From Candidatus Omnitrophota bacterium (lineage in GTDB: Bacteria > Omnitrophota > Gorgyraeia > Zapsychrales > Fredricksoniimonadaceae), in NCBI GenBank assembly GCA_016789035.1, contig JAEUSC010000283.1, forward strand, positions 1 to 12,339: a DNA stretch of 12,339 nt. Direction: 5' to 3'. Each line of letters opens with the position of its first letter. Position 1 is the first letter of the stretch. The notes below the pieces were generated by a model. The model worked only from the letters and a program-made list of their open reading frames with translations, was not told the DNA's origin and searched no databases. The position numbers and the translations under genes were made by a program. Shown piece after piece: positions 1 through 6,618 of the stretch.

Positions 1-1
1 C

Positions 2-142
2 AACGTCGCTGTCGTCTTTATCGCTGGCGGGTTAATTGTTATTTTGGGCGGCATATTGTTTTCGTTTCAAGTTCCCCGATTGCGCCAATTAATTAGACCG
101 CTCTACATTCAAAAAGGAATTATTGCAAGAACTGCAGAATAA
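2..142 (+). CDS. C-terminal end of a membrane transporter, probably MFS (5' truncated)
   Basis: The window opens inside a reading frame (frame 2) that runs 46 codons to a TAA stop. The visible residues are one strongly hydrophobic segment (VAVVFIAGGLIVILGGILF, about residues 2-20 of the fragment). A basic tail follows with the motif LRQLIRPLYIQKGII. A last transmembrane helix followed by an Arg-rich cytosolic tail of the type R-P-x-Y-x-x-x-G-I is what I recall from the C-termini of DHA3/EntS-like major facilitator permeases. Substrate and transport direction cannot be told from this fragment. It is followed by 163 bases of AT-rich non-coding DNA, so it is probably not co-transcribed with the chemotaxis genes. 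The open frame and membrane character are seen directly; the MFS assignment is inference from a short tail. Confidence 0.5.
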   Translation, partial: NVAVVFIAGGLIVILGGILFSFQVPRLRQLIRPLYIQKGIIARTAE

Positions 143-305
143 AGTCATGCTCTGAAGACCGTTTTTCGTGGAGATAAATTTATTTGAAGCAAATAGATCT
201 TTCACATCAAAGAGCGTTAAATTATTTTATAAAATTATAGATTAGATCCAATAGTTCTATATAATACAATTCAAAAATTTAAATATTCAAATTTATGGAT
301 GGAGA
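143..305 (+). promoter_or_regulatory. AT-rich intergenic region with putative promoter for the cheX-cheY-cheX genes
   Basis: This gap holds no gene. It contains a perfect -10 hexamer TATAAT at 260-265. No good -35 lies 17 bases upstream (237-242 reads ATAGAT; TTATAG at 235-240 gives a 19-base spacer), so the promoter may need an activator or use AT-rich UP-type contacts. A perfect 12-bp palindrome ATTTTATAAAAT lies at 224-235, just upstream of the -35 position, where an operator would be plausible. In such AT-rich DNA it could also be chance. The distance from the -10 to the start codon at 306 gives a leader of roughly 30 bases. Confidence 0.4.
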
Positions 306-851
306 ATGGCGCGTTTAGATTTTCAGGTTATTGCCACTACGCTTTTAGGTGCCGTCAATCAGGCGGTTAACGGTTTTCTTCACGTTCATTCCGATCAGGA
401 ACCTACGGTTGTTCCGCGTCCATTGCTCGCCGAAGATAAGTGGTATGTTTCATCTTTCGGTGAGTTTTATGACAGTAGCTATATTTCTGTCATTTATTTT
501 TATAGAAATTCAAAGGATCGTGAGGCTAACCGTTTTTGCGGTGTGTTTGTCCTTTACCTTAAAGAAGCGCTCGCGCCAAATCTCATAAAAGCATTTGGAT
601 ATAAAGACACGGCCGAAACAAATAATGAAGTTGTTGCTGATATTACAGCCGAGTTGGCCAATAATATCGCCGGCGTTTTCAAAAAGGATCTTAGCGGGTT
701 GGGTTATCCTGAGCTCGAGATTTCTGCACCCATGAAGTTTAAGGGTTCGGCAGGCTGGCTTAGTTACCCAAAAAATGAGAAGCAGTACTATAGAGTGACC
801 GCCTTTGTTTGGGGACAAAAATTCGCTCTGGACGTGATGGTGGCTATATAG
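306..851 (+). CDS. CheX-like chemotaxis phosphatase, divergent (first copy)
   Basis: A 181-residue soluble protein with no signal peptide or membrane segment. Residues 110-145 carry the helix typical of the CheC/CheX/FliY phosphatase fold: D112 followed by E116-L-A-N119-N-I-A-G, the E-x-x-N catalytic pair, then K/D-rich sequence and a beta strand (LEISAPM). CheX proteins dephosphorylate CheY-P in the cytoplasm, with Glu and Asn of this motif positioning the attacking water. The N-terminal half (about 1-90) is poorly conserved and carries an unusual aromatic stretch (KWYVSSFGEFYDSSYISVIYFY in outline, about 45-66), so the match rests mostly on the motif helix. The gene is followed 18 bases later by cheY, its obvious substrate, and a second CheX-like gene follows that. 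The ATG at 306 has GGAG at 301-304, only one base away, which is unusually close. No better in-frame start is visible, so translation may be weak. The family call is fairly secure; activity is inferred. Confidence 0.7.
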   Translation: MARLDFQVIATTLLGAVNQAVNGFLHVHSDQEPTVVPRPLLAEDKWYVSSFGEFYDSSYISVIYFYRNSKDREANRFCGVFVLYLKEALAPNLIKAFGYKDTAETNNEVVADITAELANNIAGVFKKDLSGLGYPELEISAPMKFKGSAGWLSYPKNEKQYYRVTAFVWGQKFALDVMVAI

Positions 852-869
852 GGAAAAAGAGGAGTGGCC

Positions 870-1259
870 ATGAAAAAAATACTTGTTGTGGACGATTCAA
901 GCGTTCAAAGAAAAATGATCATTCAGATCATTAAAAGTGCAGGTTTCAGCAATCCCACATTGGAGGCTGAAGACGGGGTTAAGGCGATTGAAATTATCGG
1001 AAACGATTTTCAGGATATTGGACTTGTTCTTTGTGACTGGAATATGCCGAACATGACGGGAATCGAAGTTGTTGGTGCGCTTGCTAAAATTCCGCCGCTG
1101 GCAACTTTGCCGGTCGTGATGGTCACGACAGAAGGAACTGAAGCTAAAATTTCTGAAGCCAAGCGGGCCAATCCCAATTTGGCCGGATATGTCACCAAGC
1201 CCTTTACTCCAGACCGGCTCAAAGAAACCATTAGTCCAATCCTGGCAAAGGCAAACTAA
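870..1259 (+). CDS. cheY: CheY-like single-domain response regulator
   Basis: A stand-alone receiver domain of 129 residues from the ATG at 870. A GTG at 864 would add two residues, but it lies inside the ribosome binding site AGAGGAG (858-864), so 870 is preferred. Numbered from that ATG, the landmarks are the acidic pair D8-D9 (LVVDDSS), the phospho-acceptor D56 in LCDWNMPNMTG, the switch Thr T86 in MVTTEG, and the invariant Lys K110 in VTKPF. W57 next to the acceptor Asp and the MPNMTG loop are characteristic of chemotaxis CheY rather than transcriptional regulators. There is no output domain. It is expected to receive phosphate from a CheA not encoded here and to act on the flagellar switch or another target. 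It lies 18 bases after the first CheX-like gene, and its stop codon overlaps the next start (TAATG at 1257-1261), so the trio is likely translated together. Confidence 0.9.
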   Translation: MKKILVVDDSSVQRKMIIQIIKSAGFSNPTLEAEDGVKAIEIIGNDFQDIGLVLCDWNMPNMTGIEVVGALAKIPPLATLPVVMVTTEGTEAKISEAKRANPNLAGYVTKPFTPDRLKETISPILAKAN

Positions 1260-1834
1260 TGGCTATCGAAATCAATCAAGCATTTATCGAGAAGATGTCC
1301 GGAATTATGGAAAAGATGGTGGGGGATTCCCTCTTGCCCATGGGGATCACCGTTAGTCGCAAGAATGCTACAGAGCATGTTAATTTTCAAGACGTTGTAT
1401 TTTGTTCCATTGGCATCACAGGTGCTTTTAACGGTAACCTTTCGATTGTGATTCCCCAGAAAACGGCCTGTTCATTCGTCGGGAAAATGATTGGCATGTC
1501 CTTCGAACAGGTGACAGATGACGTTCTGGACGGATGCCGTGAAATCACCAACATGGTTGCTGGAGTCATTAAGATGGAAATGGCGGCACAGAGTGTGGAT
1601 ATTAATATTGGATTGCCGACGTCCATGATCGGCCATGGTCTGCGCATTCGGTTTAATCCGGCGGATAAATATGTCCATCAGCAGTACACGACGTCCGAAG
1701 GCGATCTTGAAGTTTACCTGGCACTTAATGAGCAGGAAACTTCAGCTCAACCCTCAGCTGAGAAAAAACCGGCTGTGGCTGTGGATGCGGCCACCGCTCT
1801 TCTTAACAAGATCAAGAATTCAAAAAATTTTTAG
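1259..1834 (+). CDS. cheX: CheX-like chemotaxis phosphatase (second copy)
   Basis: A 191-residue soluble protein and a better CheX match than the copy at 306. Residues 45-75 give the usual beta-strand pair (VVFCSIGITGAFNGNLSIVI). The signature helix follows at 87-105: DDVLDGCREITNMVAGVIK, with the E95-I-T-N98 phosphatase pair. SVDINIGLPTSMIGHG (112-127) forms the typical next strand and loop. CheX dimers remove phosphate from CheY-P; the upstream cheY overlaps this start by one base (A of ATG at 1259 is the last base of TAA), consistent with translational coupling and matched dosage. The last about 32 residues (160-191) go beyond the fold: a Ser/Pro/Lys/Ala linker (AQPSAEKKPAVAV) and a short amphipathic basic end (LLNKIKNSKNF) that may dock on a partner. 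Catalytic motif and context are seen; CheY-P as substrate is family knowledge. Confidence 0.8.
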   Translation: MAIEINQAFIEKMSGIMEKMVGDSLLPMGITVSRKNATEHVNFQDVVFCSIGITGAFNGNLSIVIPQKTACSFVGKMIGMSFEQVTDDVLDGCREITNMVAGVIKMEMAAQSVDINIGLPTSMIGHGLRIRFNPADKYVHQQYTTSEGDLEVYLALNEQETSAQPSAEKKPAVAVDAATALLNKIKNSKNF

Positions 1835-1838
1835 ATAC

Positions 1839-1876
1839 TTAAATAAAACTTCTTAGGAAGAATATTACTTATTTAA
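1839..1876. repeat. Nested inverted repeat between cheX and the Aer-like gene
   Basis: An outer inverted repeat TTAAATAA (1839-1846) / TTATTTAA (1869-1876) encloses a small hairpin CTTC-TTAG-GAAG (1849-1860). It sits directly before the ribosome binding site AAGGAG (1879-1884) of the downstream gene. It could be an operator or an RNA structure tuning translation. There is no GC-rich stem with a T tract, so it is not a convincing terminator. In AT-rich DNA the outer arms could arise by chance. Confidence 0.3.
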
Positions 1877-1892
1877 AGAAGGAGACGCAACG

Positions 1893-3317
1893 ATGGTCAC
1901 AAAAACTGGAAGACCTAAACCTGTCGATCGTGAGAGTGAATTTCTCGTCAATGAGATTTTCTTTTCAACAACCGATCTGGTGGGAAACATCCTTTCCGGC
2001 AACAGTGTATTCGTCCGTGTCAGTCAGTATGACAAAGAAGAAATCATCGGGGCCCCGCACAACATTATCCGTCATCCCGACATGCCCAGGGTCGTGTTTA
2101 AGGTTTTGTGGGACTATTTGAAAGCCAAGAAACCGGTTGTCGCGTATGTGAAGAACATGACCAAAGAGGGGCGATATTATTGGGTTTTGGCAGCCGCTTT
2201 TCCGACATCCAATGGTTATCTTTCCATTCGTATCAAGCCGACCAGCGAAATATTCAAACTGATTCCGTCCGTCTACGAAAAGCTTTTGACGGCCGAAGAA
2301 AACGGCGGAATGGAGGCTTCGCTGACTCTTTTACTTGATATTCTTAAGTCCAAAGGGTTTGAAGATTATGATTCCTTCATGTCCACCATCCTTATTGAAG
2401 AACTCAATTGTAGACAAAAGTTGATTCATGATAATCAAGAGCTCATTGCAGGGCTGTCGCAACTTGAGGCGGCTCCGATCCAGGACCGGGGAGCACGGGA
2501 TCTGGTCAGTACGTTAAACGATATCAAAACATTGTGTTCAGAGGTGACTTCCTCTTTTGACTGTTTATTTGACGACTTTGGCAATCTGTTGAGTGTAGAA
2601 AAAACTTTAAAGGACACATCAGTCTCTGTGCTGAGTTTTTCCGAACAGATTTCTATCCTTTCTCTGAACGTTAATATCAATTCATATTTTGCTGGTGAGG
2701 CCGGCCGGACTTTATCGGTCGTGGCAAAGACCATTAAAAATAAAACTGAAGAAATTGAATCATTCACACAAGCCATTGTTAAACTTTCGCGGGACATTTC
2801 CAATCATACGCAACGGCTGGGCTTTCAAACATCAACGCCCAGACTCCAGTCGGCCATGATTAATGTTTTTATCCAGGAAGTTTATGACCATGCGCTGAAA
2901 CGCAAGGTGGAATCTGATGAGATTATGGATGTGAAGGCCAATATTTTGGTGCTGATTGAATTGTTCACCAATACCTTCTCGCAACTGACCAATCTTCTTG
3001 TTCCGATCGGCGGAAAGATAAATGACATTCTTGATCTCATTACTTCCATTAACACGTCGATTTACGAGCTGGAACGCTGCAATTTTCTTGGTAATATCGA
3101 GGCGGCGGTCATCGGTGAGAAAGGGGTTAAGTTTAATTTTACATTCAGTGAAATTAAAGAGTCCACCAGTGTTACGAAGCAATCCCTCATGGATTTCCGA
3201 CGCTATTTGTGCGGTATTATTGAAACAACGCAGTCCATCAAAAATTCGAATATGAAGATCCTGCAGCTTGTCAGCTCCATTAAGAAAACGATGGACAAAC
3301 TTCAAGTGGTAGCCTGA
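1893..3317 (+). CDS. Soluble Aer-like PAS sensor with two degenerate MCP-like signalling tips
   Basis: A 474-residue protein with no membrane segment. Residues 15-120 form a PAS domain very close to the aerotaxis receptor Aer: PHNIIRHPDMP (55-65), W73, and GRYYWVLA (93-100). R60, H61, D63 and W73 match the FAD-binding R-H-x-D and W of E. coli Aer, so a flavin redox/oxygen sensor is likely. The remaining about 350 residues look helical. At 252-285 lies a degraded copy of the MCP hairpin tip (ILSLNVNINSYFAGEAGRTL, then SVVAKTIKNK), in which the conserved Glu and Arg of the usual I-E-A-A-R are Asn and Phe. At 401-425 a second tip-like block appears (NIEAAVIGEKGVKF, then ...SEIKES). No HAMP domain and no membrane anchor are present. 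The start is well supported by AAGGAG 8 bases upstream. It follows the CheX/CheY trio by 58 bases, suggesting it feeds that module. Whether it still contacts CheA/CheW is unknown. Confidence 0.75.
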   Translation: MVTKTGRPKPVDRESEFLVNEIFFSTTDLVGNILSGNSVFVRVSQYDKEEIIGAPHNIIRHPDMPRVVFKVLWDYLKAKKPVVAYVKNMTKEGRYYWVLAAAFPTSNGYLSIRIKPTSEIFKLIPSVYEKLLTAEENGGMEASLTLLLDILKSKGFEDYDSFMSTILIEELNCRQKLIHDNQELIAGLSQLEAAPIQDRGARDLVSTLNDIKTLCSEVTSSFDCLFDDFGNLLSVEKTLKDTSVSVLSFSEQISILSLNVNINSYFAGEAGRTLSVVAKTIKNKTEEIESFTQAIVKLSRDISNHTQRLGFQTSTPRLQSAMINVFIQEVYDHALKRKVESDEIMDVKANILVLIELFTNTFSQLTNLLVPIGGKINDILDLITSINTSIYELERCNFLGNIEAAVIGEKGVKFNFTFSEIKESTSVTKQSLMDFRRYLCGIIETTQSIKNSNMKILQLVSSIKKTMDKLQVVA

Positions 3318-3456
3318 CCGGCGTTTGAAGATGACAAGTGTAAGAGTGACTGTAAGGCAGGCAAGGTGGCGGCTAGACCTGTGTCACTCGCAGTTGTCTT
3401 TCTGCGTACAAATAGTACTCTTTTCTCTGCATAGTTAAGGTTCTGAAACGCTTGAT
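3318..3456. other. Intergenic region with candidate stem-loops
   Basis: No gene is seen. One long-range inverted repeat joins GAGTGAC (3344-3350) to GTCACTC (3383-3389), with an inner CAGG (3358-3361) / CCTG (3378-3381) pair. An adjacent hairpin CGCAG (3389-3393) / CTGCG (3402-3406) has an 8-base loop and shares one base with the first. The two overlap slightly and could be alternative folds. A pyrimidine-rich run (CTCTTTTCTCT, about 3418-3428) lies downstream but not directly at the foot of a stem. The structures may mark the end of the upstream transcript or a leader for the kinase gene. The kinase ATG at 3457 lacks a well-spaced Shine-Dalgarno; the nearest AAGG is at 3437-3440, 16 bases away. 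Confidence 0.3.
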
Positions 3457-6054
3457 ATGAATTTTCGGCTAAAACTTTGGATCAGCGTGTTCCTAAGTTC
3501 GATTGCGGTTATGTCGCTTGTTTATTTGACAGGCGCCGCCACGGTTTTTAAAGGTTTTAACGAAGTAGAGCGTAAAGAAATGGATGCGCACATGCAGAGG
3601 CTGGATAATGCCTATCTCAGCCTGGTGGAGCGCATCCGCAGTCTCATCTCCGACTGGGCCCAATGGGACGATACCTACCGATATGTCCAGGATTTTAATC
3701 CGGATTATTCCAAATCCAATCTGAATTCTCCCACCATGGTTAGTCTGCAGATTAACCGCATGCTTTTATTGGACGCAAGAGGCGCATTCGTCAATGAATT
3801 CTGTTACGACGATAAGTCGGCGCGTGAGTATCCGTGTGACGACGAACTGCGCAATAACTTTATGCCGGGCAGTTCGTTCTTAAAGTTTTCACAACTCCGG
3901 CAGTCCAATGCCGGTTTAATTCTGTTAAACAACAACCGATTGGCTCTTGTGGTGAGTCAGCCGGTCATAAAAAGTGACGGTACGCCACCAGCCGTCGGAA
4001 CACTTGTGTTTTGTGATTTCATTGAAAATTCCATTGACCGGGAAGTCGGAAAATTGATCGGTTTTGATGTGTCTGGATATTCTTGGCCCCAATGGGCTCC
4101 GCAAAATCCGGGCCTGTCTAAAATTCTTTTAGATCCCGCCTCTCACGGGCGCTTTGTTGATTATGCCAACGCCTTACTGGCCAAGGGGTACTATCTTATC
4201 AATGATTACTATGGCCGTCCGGCTTGGATTCTCGAGGCGGCCATTCCCCGGGATGTTTACAGACAGGCGTTGAAGACAAATAGCCAGTTCGTGGGTCTAT
4301 TGTTTTTTCTGTTGATTTTGTTTATTCTTGCGTTGTTTTTCAGTATCGAGAATTTCTTTTTTAAACGTATTTTTGATCTTTTAGATGAGCTTAAAAAAAT
4401 TGAGCGAAATAATATCCGTGGGCGTTTATCCCTCCGGGGGAAAGACGAGGTCGGAGAAGCGGCCAATACGATCAACCACATTCTTGATGAAAGGTCCAAG
4501 CGCAGTGATGAGGCAGAGGCGGCTTCAAGGGCCAAATCAGAATTTTTGGCCAACATGAGCCATGAAATCCGGACTCCGATGAATTCCGTAATCGGTTTTA
4601 CCGAGATTCTATTAAATACAGATGTTAATCCTCAGCAAAGGTCTTATTTGTTGACAGTTAAGGAAAGCGGGCAGCTATTGATCGGGCTGATCAATGACAT
4701 TTTGGATTTGTCCAAGATTGAATCCGGCAAGATCAGTTATGAGAATATTGATTTTTCCCTGAACTTTTTGCTTGAAAGTGCCATAAAGATCGTCCGGCCG
4801 AGGGTGAAGTCCCCGGTGGAGTTACGGTATCTTCCTCAGATCCGCATGCCTCAATACTTTCGAGGTGATCCTACACGGATTCGTCAAATTGTCCTTAATC
4901 TCCTTAGCAATTCAGCTAAGTTCACTGAGAAAGGATCGATTGCTTTGAGTGTCACAGCCGATGAGGCAAAGGACGGGCTCTGGAAAATCACCATCAGTAT
5001 CCGGGATACGGGAATCGGCATGGATCAAGGGATGAAAGACAAATTATTTGAGGCGTTCACGCAGGCCGATGCTTCGATGACCAGGAAATTCGGCGGAACA
5101 GGCCTCGGTTTGGCTATCTCCAGGCGGTTGGCGCGAGATATGGGGGGTGAGATCACAGTTGAGTCAACATTGAATCAAGGCAGTTTATTTTGCTTGAGTT
5201 TGAGTTTACCGCAATCTGATCATGCTCAACAGGATGATCTTAATCCGGTGCCGGTTTCTGAGTTGGTTGGCAAATCCATTCTTATTGTTGAGGAAAGTAT
5301 TGATGATTGCAAAGTCCTACGAGAATTTGCAGAGAGTTTTCAGATGATTGTGAGTGGAGCCGTACCTAGTGTGAAAGAGGCCTTGCAGGTGCTGGAAAAG
5401 TCAGCGATTTGGCCTGATATCATTTTGACCGATCTGATGTTTCCAGGCAAAGACGGTTATGCCTTTCTTGAGGACCTCAAAAAACATCAACAGTGGGACA
5501 AGCTGCGTGTGGTGGCTGTTTCTTCTGATGCAAATCCAGGTGTTGCCCAAAAAGCACAGCAATCAGGATTTTCCGCGTTTATTCCCAAGCCGCTTGTCCG
5601 TAAGGAGTTGCAGATGGTCCTGCAAACAGTTTTAGGGCGGCGTGGCCGACCGCAACAGATTGTGACGAGGCATATGTCCTCAGAGATTATTCTTAAAAAT
5701 AAGAACCTCCTTATAGTGGATGACCACGCAGTCAATTTGGATTTATTAGCCGAAATGTTGAAGATATTTGGATGTGCATTTCAACGAGCTGTCAATGGCG
5801 CAGAGGCGGTTGAGCAAGTCAAGTCGAAGCGTTTTGATGCGGTTTTAATGGATATCCAAATGCCGGTCATGAGTGGTCTCGAGGCAACCGAACGTCTGCG
5901 CAAAGAGGGTTATACGATTCCCATTATTGCGACAACGGCGGCCGCCATGAAAGAAGATCAGGAAAAGGCGCTGGCGGCAGGGATGAACAGCTGTCTGACC
6001 AAACCAATACAAATGAATGTGCTGCGGGATCGGTTGATAGAGATTTTTTCCTAG
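3457..6054 (+). CDS. Membrane hybrid histidine kinase: CHASE4-like sensor, HAMP, HisKA, HATPase, REC, REC
   Basis: An 865-residue two-component sensor. TM1 is at about 7-29 and TM2 at about 277-300. Between them lies a periplasmic domain with a CHASE4-type opening (about 52-90, including [13 protein letters not shown]). HAMP-like sequence at about 300-348 is followed by a dimerisation/phospho-acceptor helix with H369 in [11 protein letters not shown]. The ATPase domain shows the N box N481-LLS-N485, G1 box D517-T-G-I-G521, F box F531-F534 and G2 box G546-GTGLGL552. Receiver 1 (about 606-725) has E612-E613 where D-D is usual, with acceptor D659, S689 and K711. Receiver 2 (about 749-863) is canonical: D755-D756, D799, T826, K849. 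No Hpt domain is fused, so phosphate probably leaves for a separate Hpt or regulator. No output regulator lies next to it. The ligand is unknown. The ATG lacks a clear ribosome binding site, but the signal anchor begins directly after it, so the start is plausible. Confidence 0.9.
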   Translation: MNFRLKLWISVFLSSIAVMSLVYLTGAATVFKGFNEVERKEMDAHMQRLDNAYLSLVERIRSLISDWAQWDDTYRYVQDFNPDYSKSNLNSPTMVSLQINRMLLLDARGAFVNEFCYDDKSAREYPCDDELRNNFMPGSSFLKFSQLRQSNAGLILLNNNRLALVVSQPVIKSDGTPPAVGTLVFCDFIENSIDREVGKLIGFDVSGYSWPQWAPQNPGLSKILLDPASHGRFVDYANALLAKGYYLINDYYGRPAWILEAAIPRDVYRQALKTNSQFVGLLFFLLILFILALFFSIENFFFKRIFDLLDELKKIERNNIRGRLSLRGKDEVGEAANTINHILDERSKRSDEAEAASRAKSEFLANMSHEIRTPMNSVIGFTEILLNTDVNPQQRSYLLTVKESGQLLIGLINDILDLSKIESGKISYENIDFSLNFLLESAIKIVRPRVKSPVELRYLPQIRMPQYFRGDPTRIRQIVLNLLSNSAKFTEKGSIALSVTADEAKDGLWKITISIRDTGIGMDQGMKDKLFEAFTQADASMTRKFGGTGLGLAISRRLARDMGGEITVESTLNQGSLFCLSLSLPQSDHAQQDDLNPVPVSELVGKSILIVEESIDDCKVLREFAESFQMIVSGAVPSVKEALQVLEKSAIWPDIILTDLMFPGKDGYAFLEDLKKHQQWDKLRVVAVSSDANPGVAQKAQQSGFSAFIPKPLVRKELQMVLQTVLGRRGRPQQIVTRHMSSEIILKNKNLLIVDDHAVNLDLLAEMLKIFGCAFQRAVNGAEAVEQVKSKRFDAVLMDIQMPVMSGLEATERLRKEGYTIPIIATTAAAMKEDQEKALAAGMNSCLTKPIQMNVLRDRLIEIFS

Positions 6055-6059
6055 AGCCC

Positions 6060-6099
6060 TTGCTTTAATATATAGTAGTATATATATTAAATACGGAGG
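6060..6099 (+). promoter_or_regulatory. arsR-family gene promoter overlaid by a perfect inverted repeat (likely autoregulatory operator) and RBS
   Basis: A sigma70-type promoter can be read as TTGCTT (6060-6065), a 17-base spacer and TATATT (6083-6088). An 11-bp perfect inverted repeat, TTTAATATATA (6064-6074) and TATATATTAAA (6081-6091) with a 6-base centre GTAGTA, covers spacer and -10. ArsR/SmtB repressors typically bind AT-rich dyads overlapping their own promoter, so autorepression is the natural reading. The Shine-Dalgarno GGAGG is at 6095-6099, 9 bases before the ATG. The dyad is seen; the binding protein is inferred. Confidence 0.65.
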
Positions 6100-6108
6100 C
6101 AATGTTTT

Positions 6109-6438
6109 ATGAAACATGACTTAATTTATCAAATCAAAGCAGATTTTCTTAAGACACTCGCGCATCCCATGCGCCTGAAAATTATTGAGGAACTCAAATC
6201 TGGAGAAAAAAGCGTGGGTTACTTGACAAAGAATTTAAATGTCGGCCAACCGAGCATATCCCGACATTTGATCGCGCTGCGAAATGCGGGAGTGCTCATT
6301 TCGCGCCAGGAAAAGACATCAGTGTATTATGCAATTGCCGATCAGGACATCTTTACGTTCCTCCGTCCGATTGCTCTGATGCTGCGCAAACAATTCAAAA
6401 GTTCAGAAAAAGTCCTGCGAACTTTGGGAAAAAATTAG
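6109..6438 (+). CDS. ArsR-family winged-helix transcriptional repressor, cysteine-free
   Basis: A 109-residue DNA-binding protein with the ArsR/SmtB layout: an opening helix FLKTLAHPMRLKIIEEL (13-29), a helix-turn-helix with YLTKNLNVGQPSISRHLIALRNAGVL split over 38-63 (recognition helix about 47-59), and the beta wing ISRQEKTSVYYAI (64-76). A final helix (82-105) provides dimerisation. Family members repress transcription and release DNA on binding an inducer. This one contains no cysteine, so the classical metal-thiolate sites (for example ELCVCDL) are absent. It may sense a non-thiol ligand, act as a simple repressor, or bind metal through other residues. Its own promoter carries a perfect dyad, and a related motif (ATATAGT) lies in the leader of the next gene, an outer-membrane porin, 180 bases downstream. 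Fold assignment is firm; the target and signal are inference. Confidence 0.85.
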   Translation: MKHDLIYQIKADFLKTLAHPMRLKIIEELKSGEKSVGYLTKNLNVGQPSISRHLIALRNAGVLISRQEKTSVYYAIADQDIFTFLRPIALMLRKQFKSSEKVLRTLGKN

Positions 6439-6618
6439 TTGTTTGTATGCAGATTTTCGCGGGCCTTTCCGTCGAGCGGGCTTTTGCAACCGCTTGAAAT
6501 CCCATCCCCTTAAAAAATAATTCTCAGATTTGTTGACACTCCCCCAAAAGAAAGTTATACATAAAACATTCGTGTATGTGAATATAGTCATATCCACACG
6601 AAAAACATAGGGGGATGA
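6439..6618 (+). promoter_or_regulatory. Promoter and operator-like palindrome for the porin-chemotaxis operon
   Basis: A strong sigma70-type promoter is visible: TTGACA (6533-6538), 17-base spacer, TATACA (6556-6561), predicting a transcript start near 6568. Immediately after it lies a dyad with two overlapping registers. One is TTCGTGT (6569-6575) / ACACGAA (6596-6602). The other is the symmetrical core GTG-n-ATAT-n4-ATAT-n-CAC (6578-6597). The core shares ATATAGT (6582-6588) with the arsR operator dyad (6070-6076), so the same repressor may bind. As RNA, the 7-bp stem would cap the 5' leader just before the ribosome binding site AGGGGG (6609-6614). The part nearer arsR has a direct repeat GCGGGCCTTT (6459-6468) / GCGGGCTTTT (6477-6486) but no clear terminator hairpin. 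Confidence 0.6.

Noticed and set aside
224..235. Palindrome ATTTTATAAAAT as a defined operator
   Set aside because: It is perfect but composed only of A and T in AT-rich DNA, with no matching copy near a related gene, so it is noted only within the promoter region.
864..869. GTG at 864 as the start of cheY
   Set aside because: The GTG overlaps the ribosome binding site AGAGGAG; the ATG at 870 has proper spacing and the usual MKKILVVDD opening.
1893..3317. Ordinary Aer aerotaxis receptor
   Set aside because: The PAS matches Aer, but there is no membrane anchor or HAMP, and the MCP tip is degraded and present as two divergent blocks.
6109..6438. Classical arsenic or metal sensor function for the ArsR-family protein
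   Set aside because: No cysteine is present anywhere in the protein and no metal-efflux or arsenic gene lies nearby.
6455..6500. Rho-independent terminator after the arsR-family gene
   Set aside because: The two GCGGGC blocks are direct repeats, not inverted, so no convincing hairpin with T tract forms.
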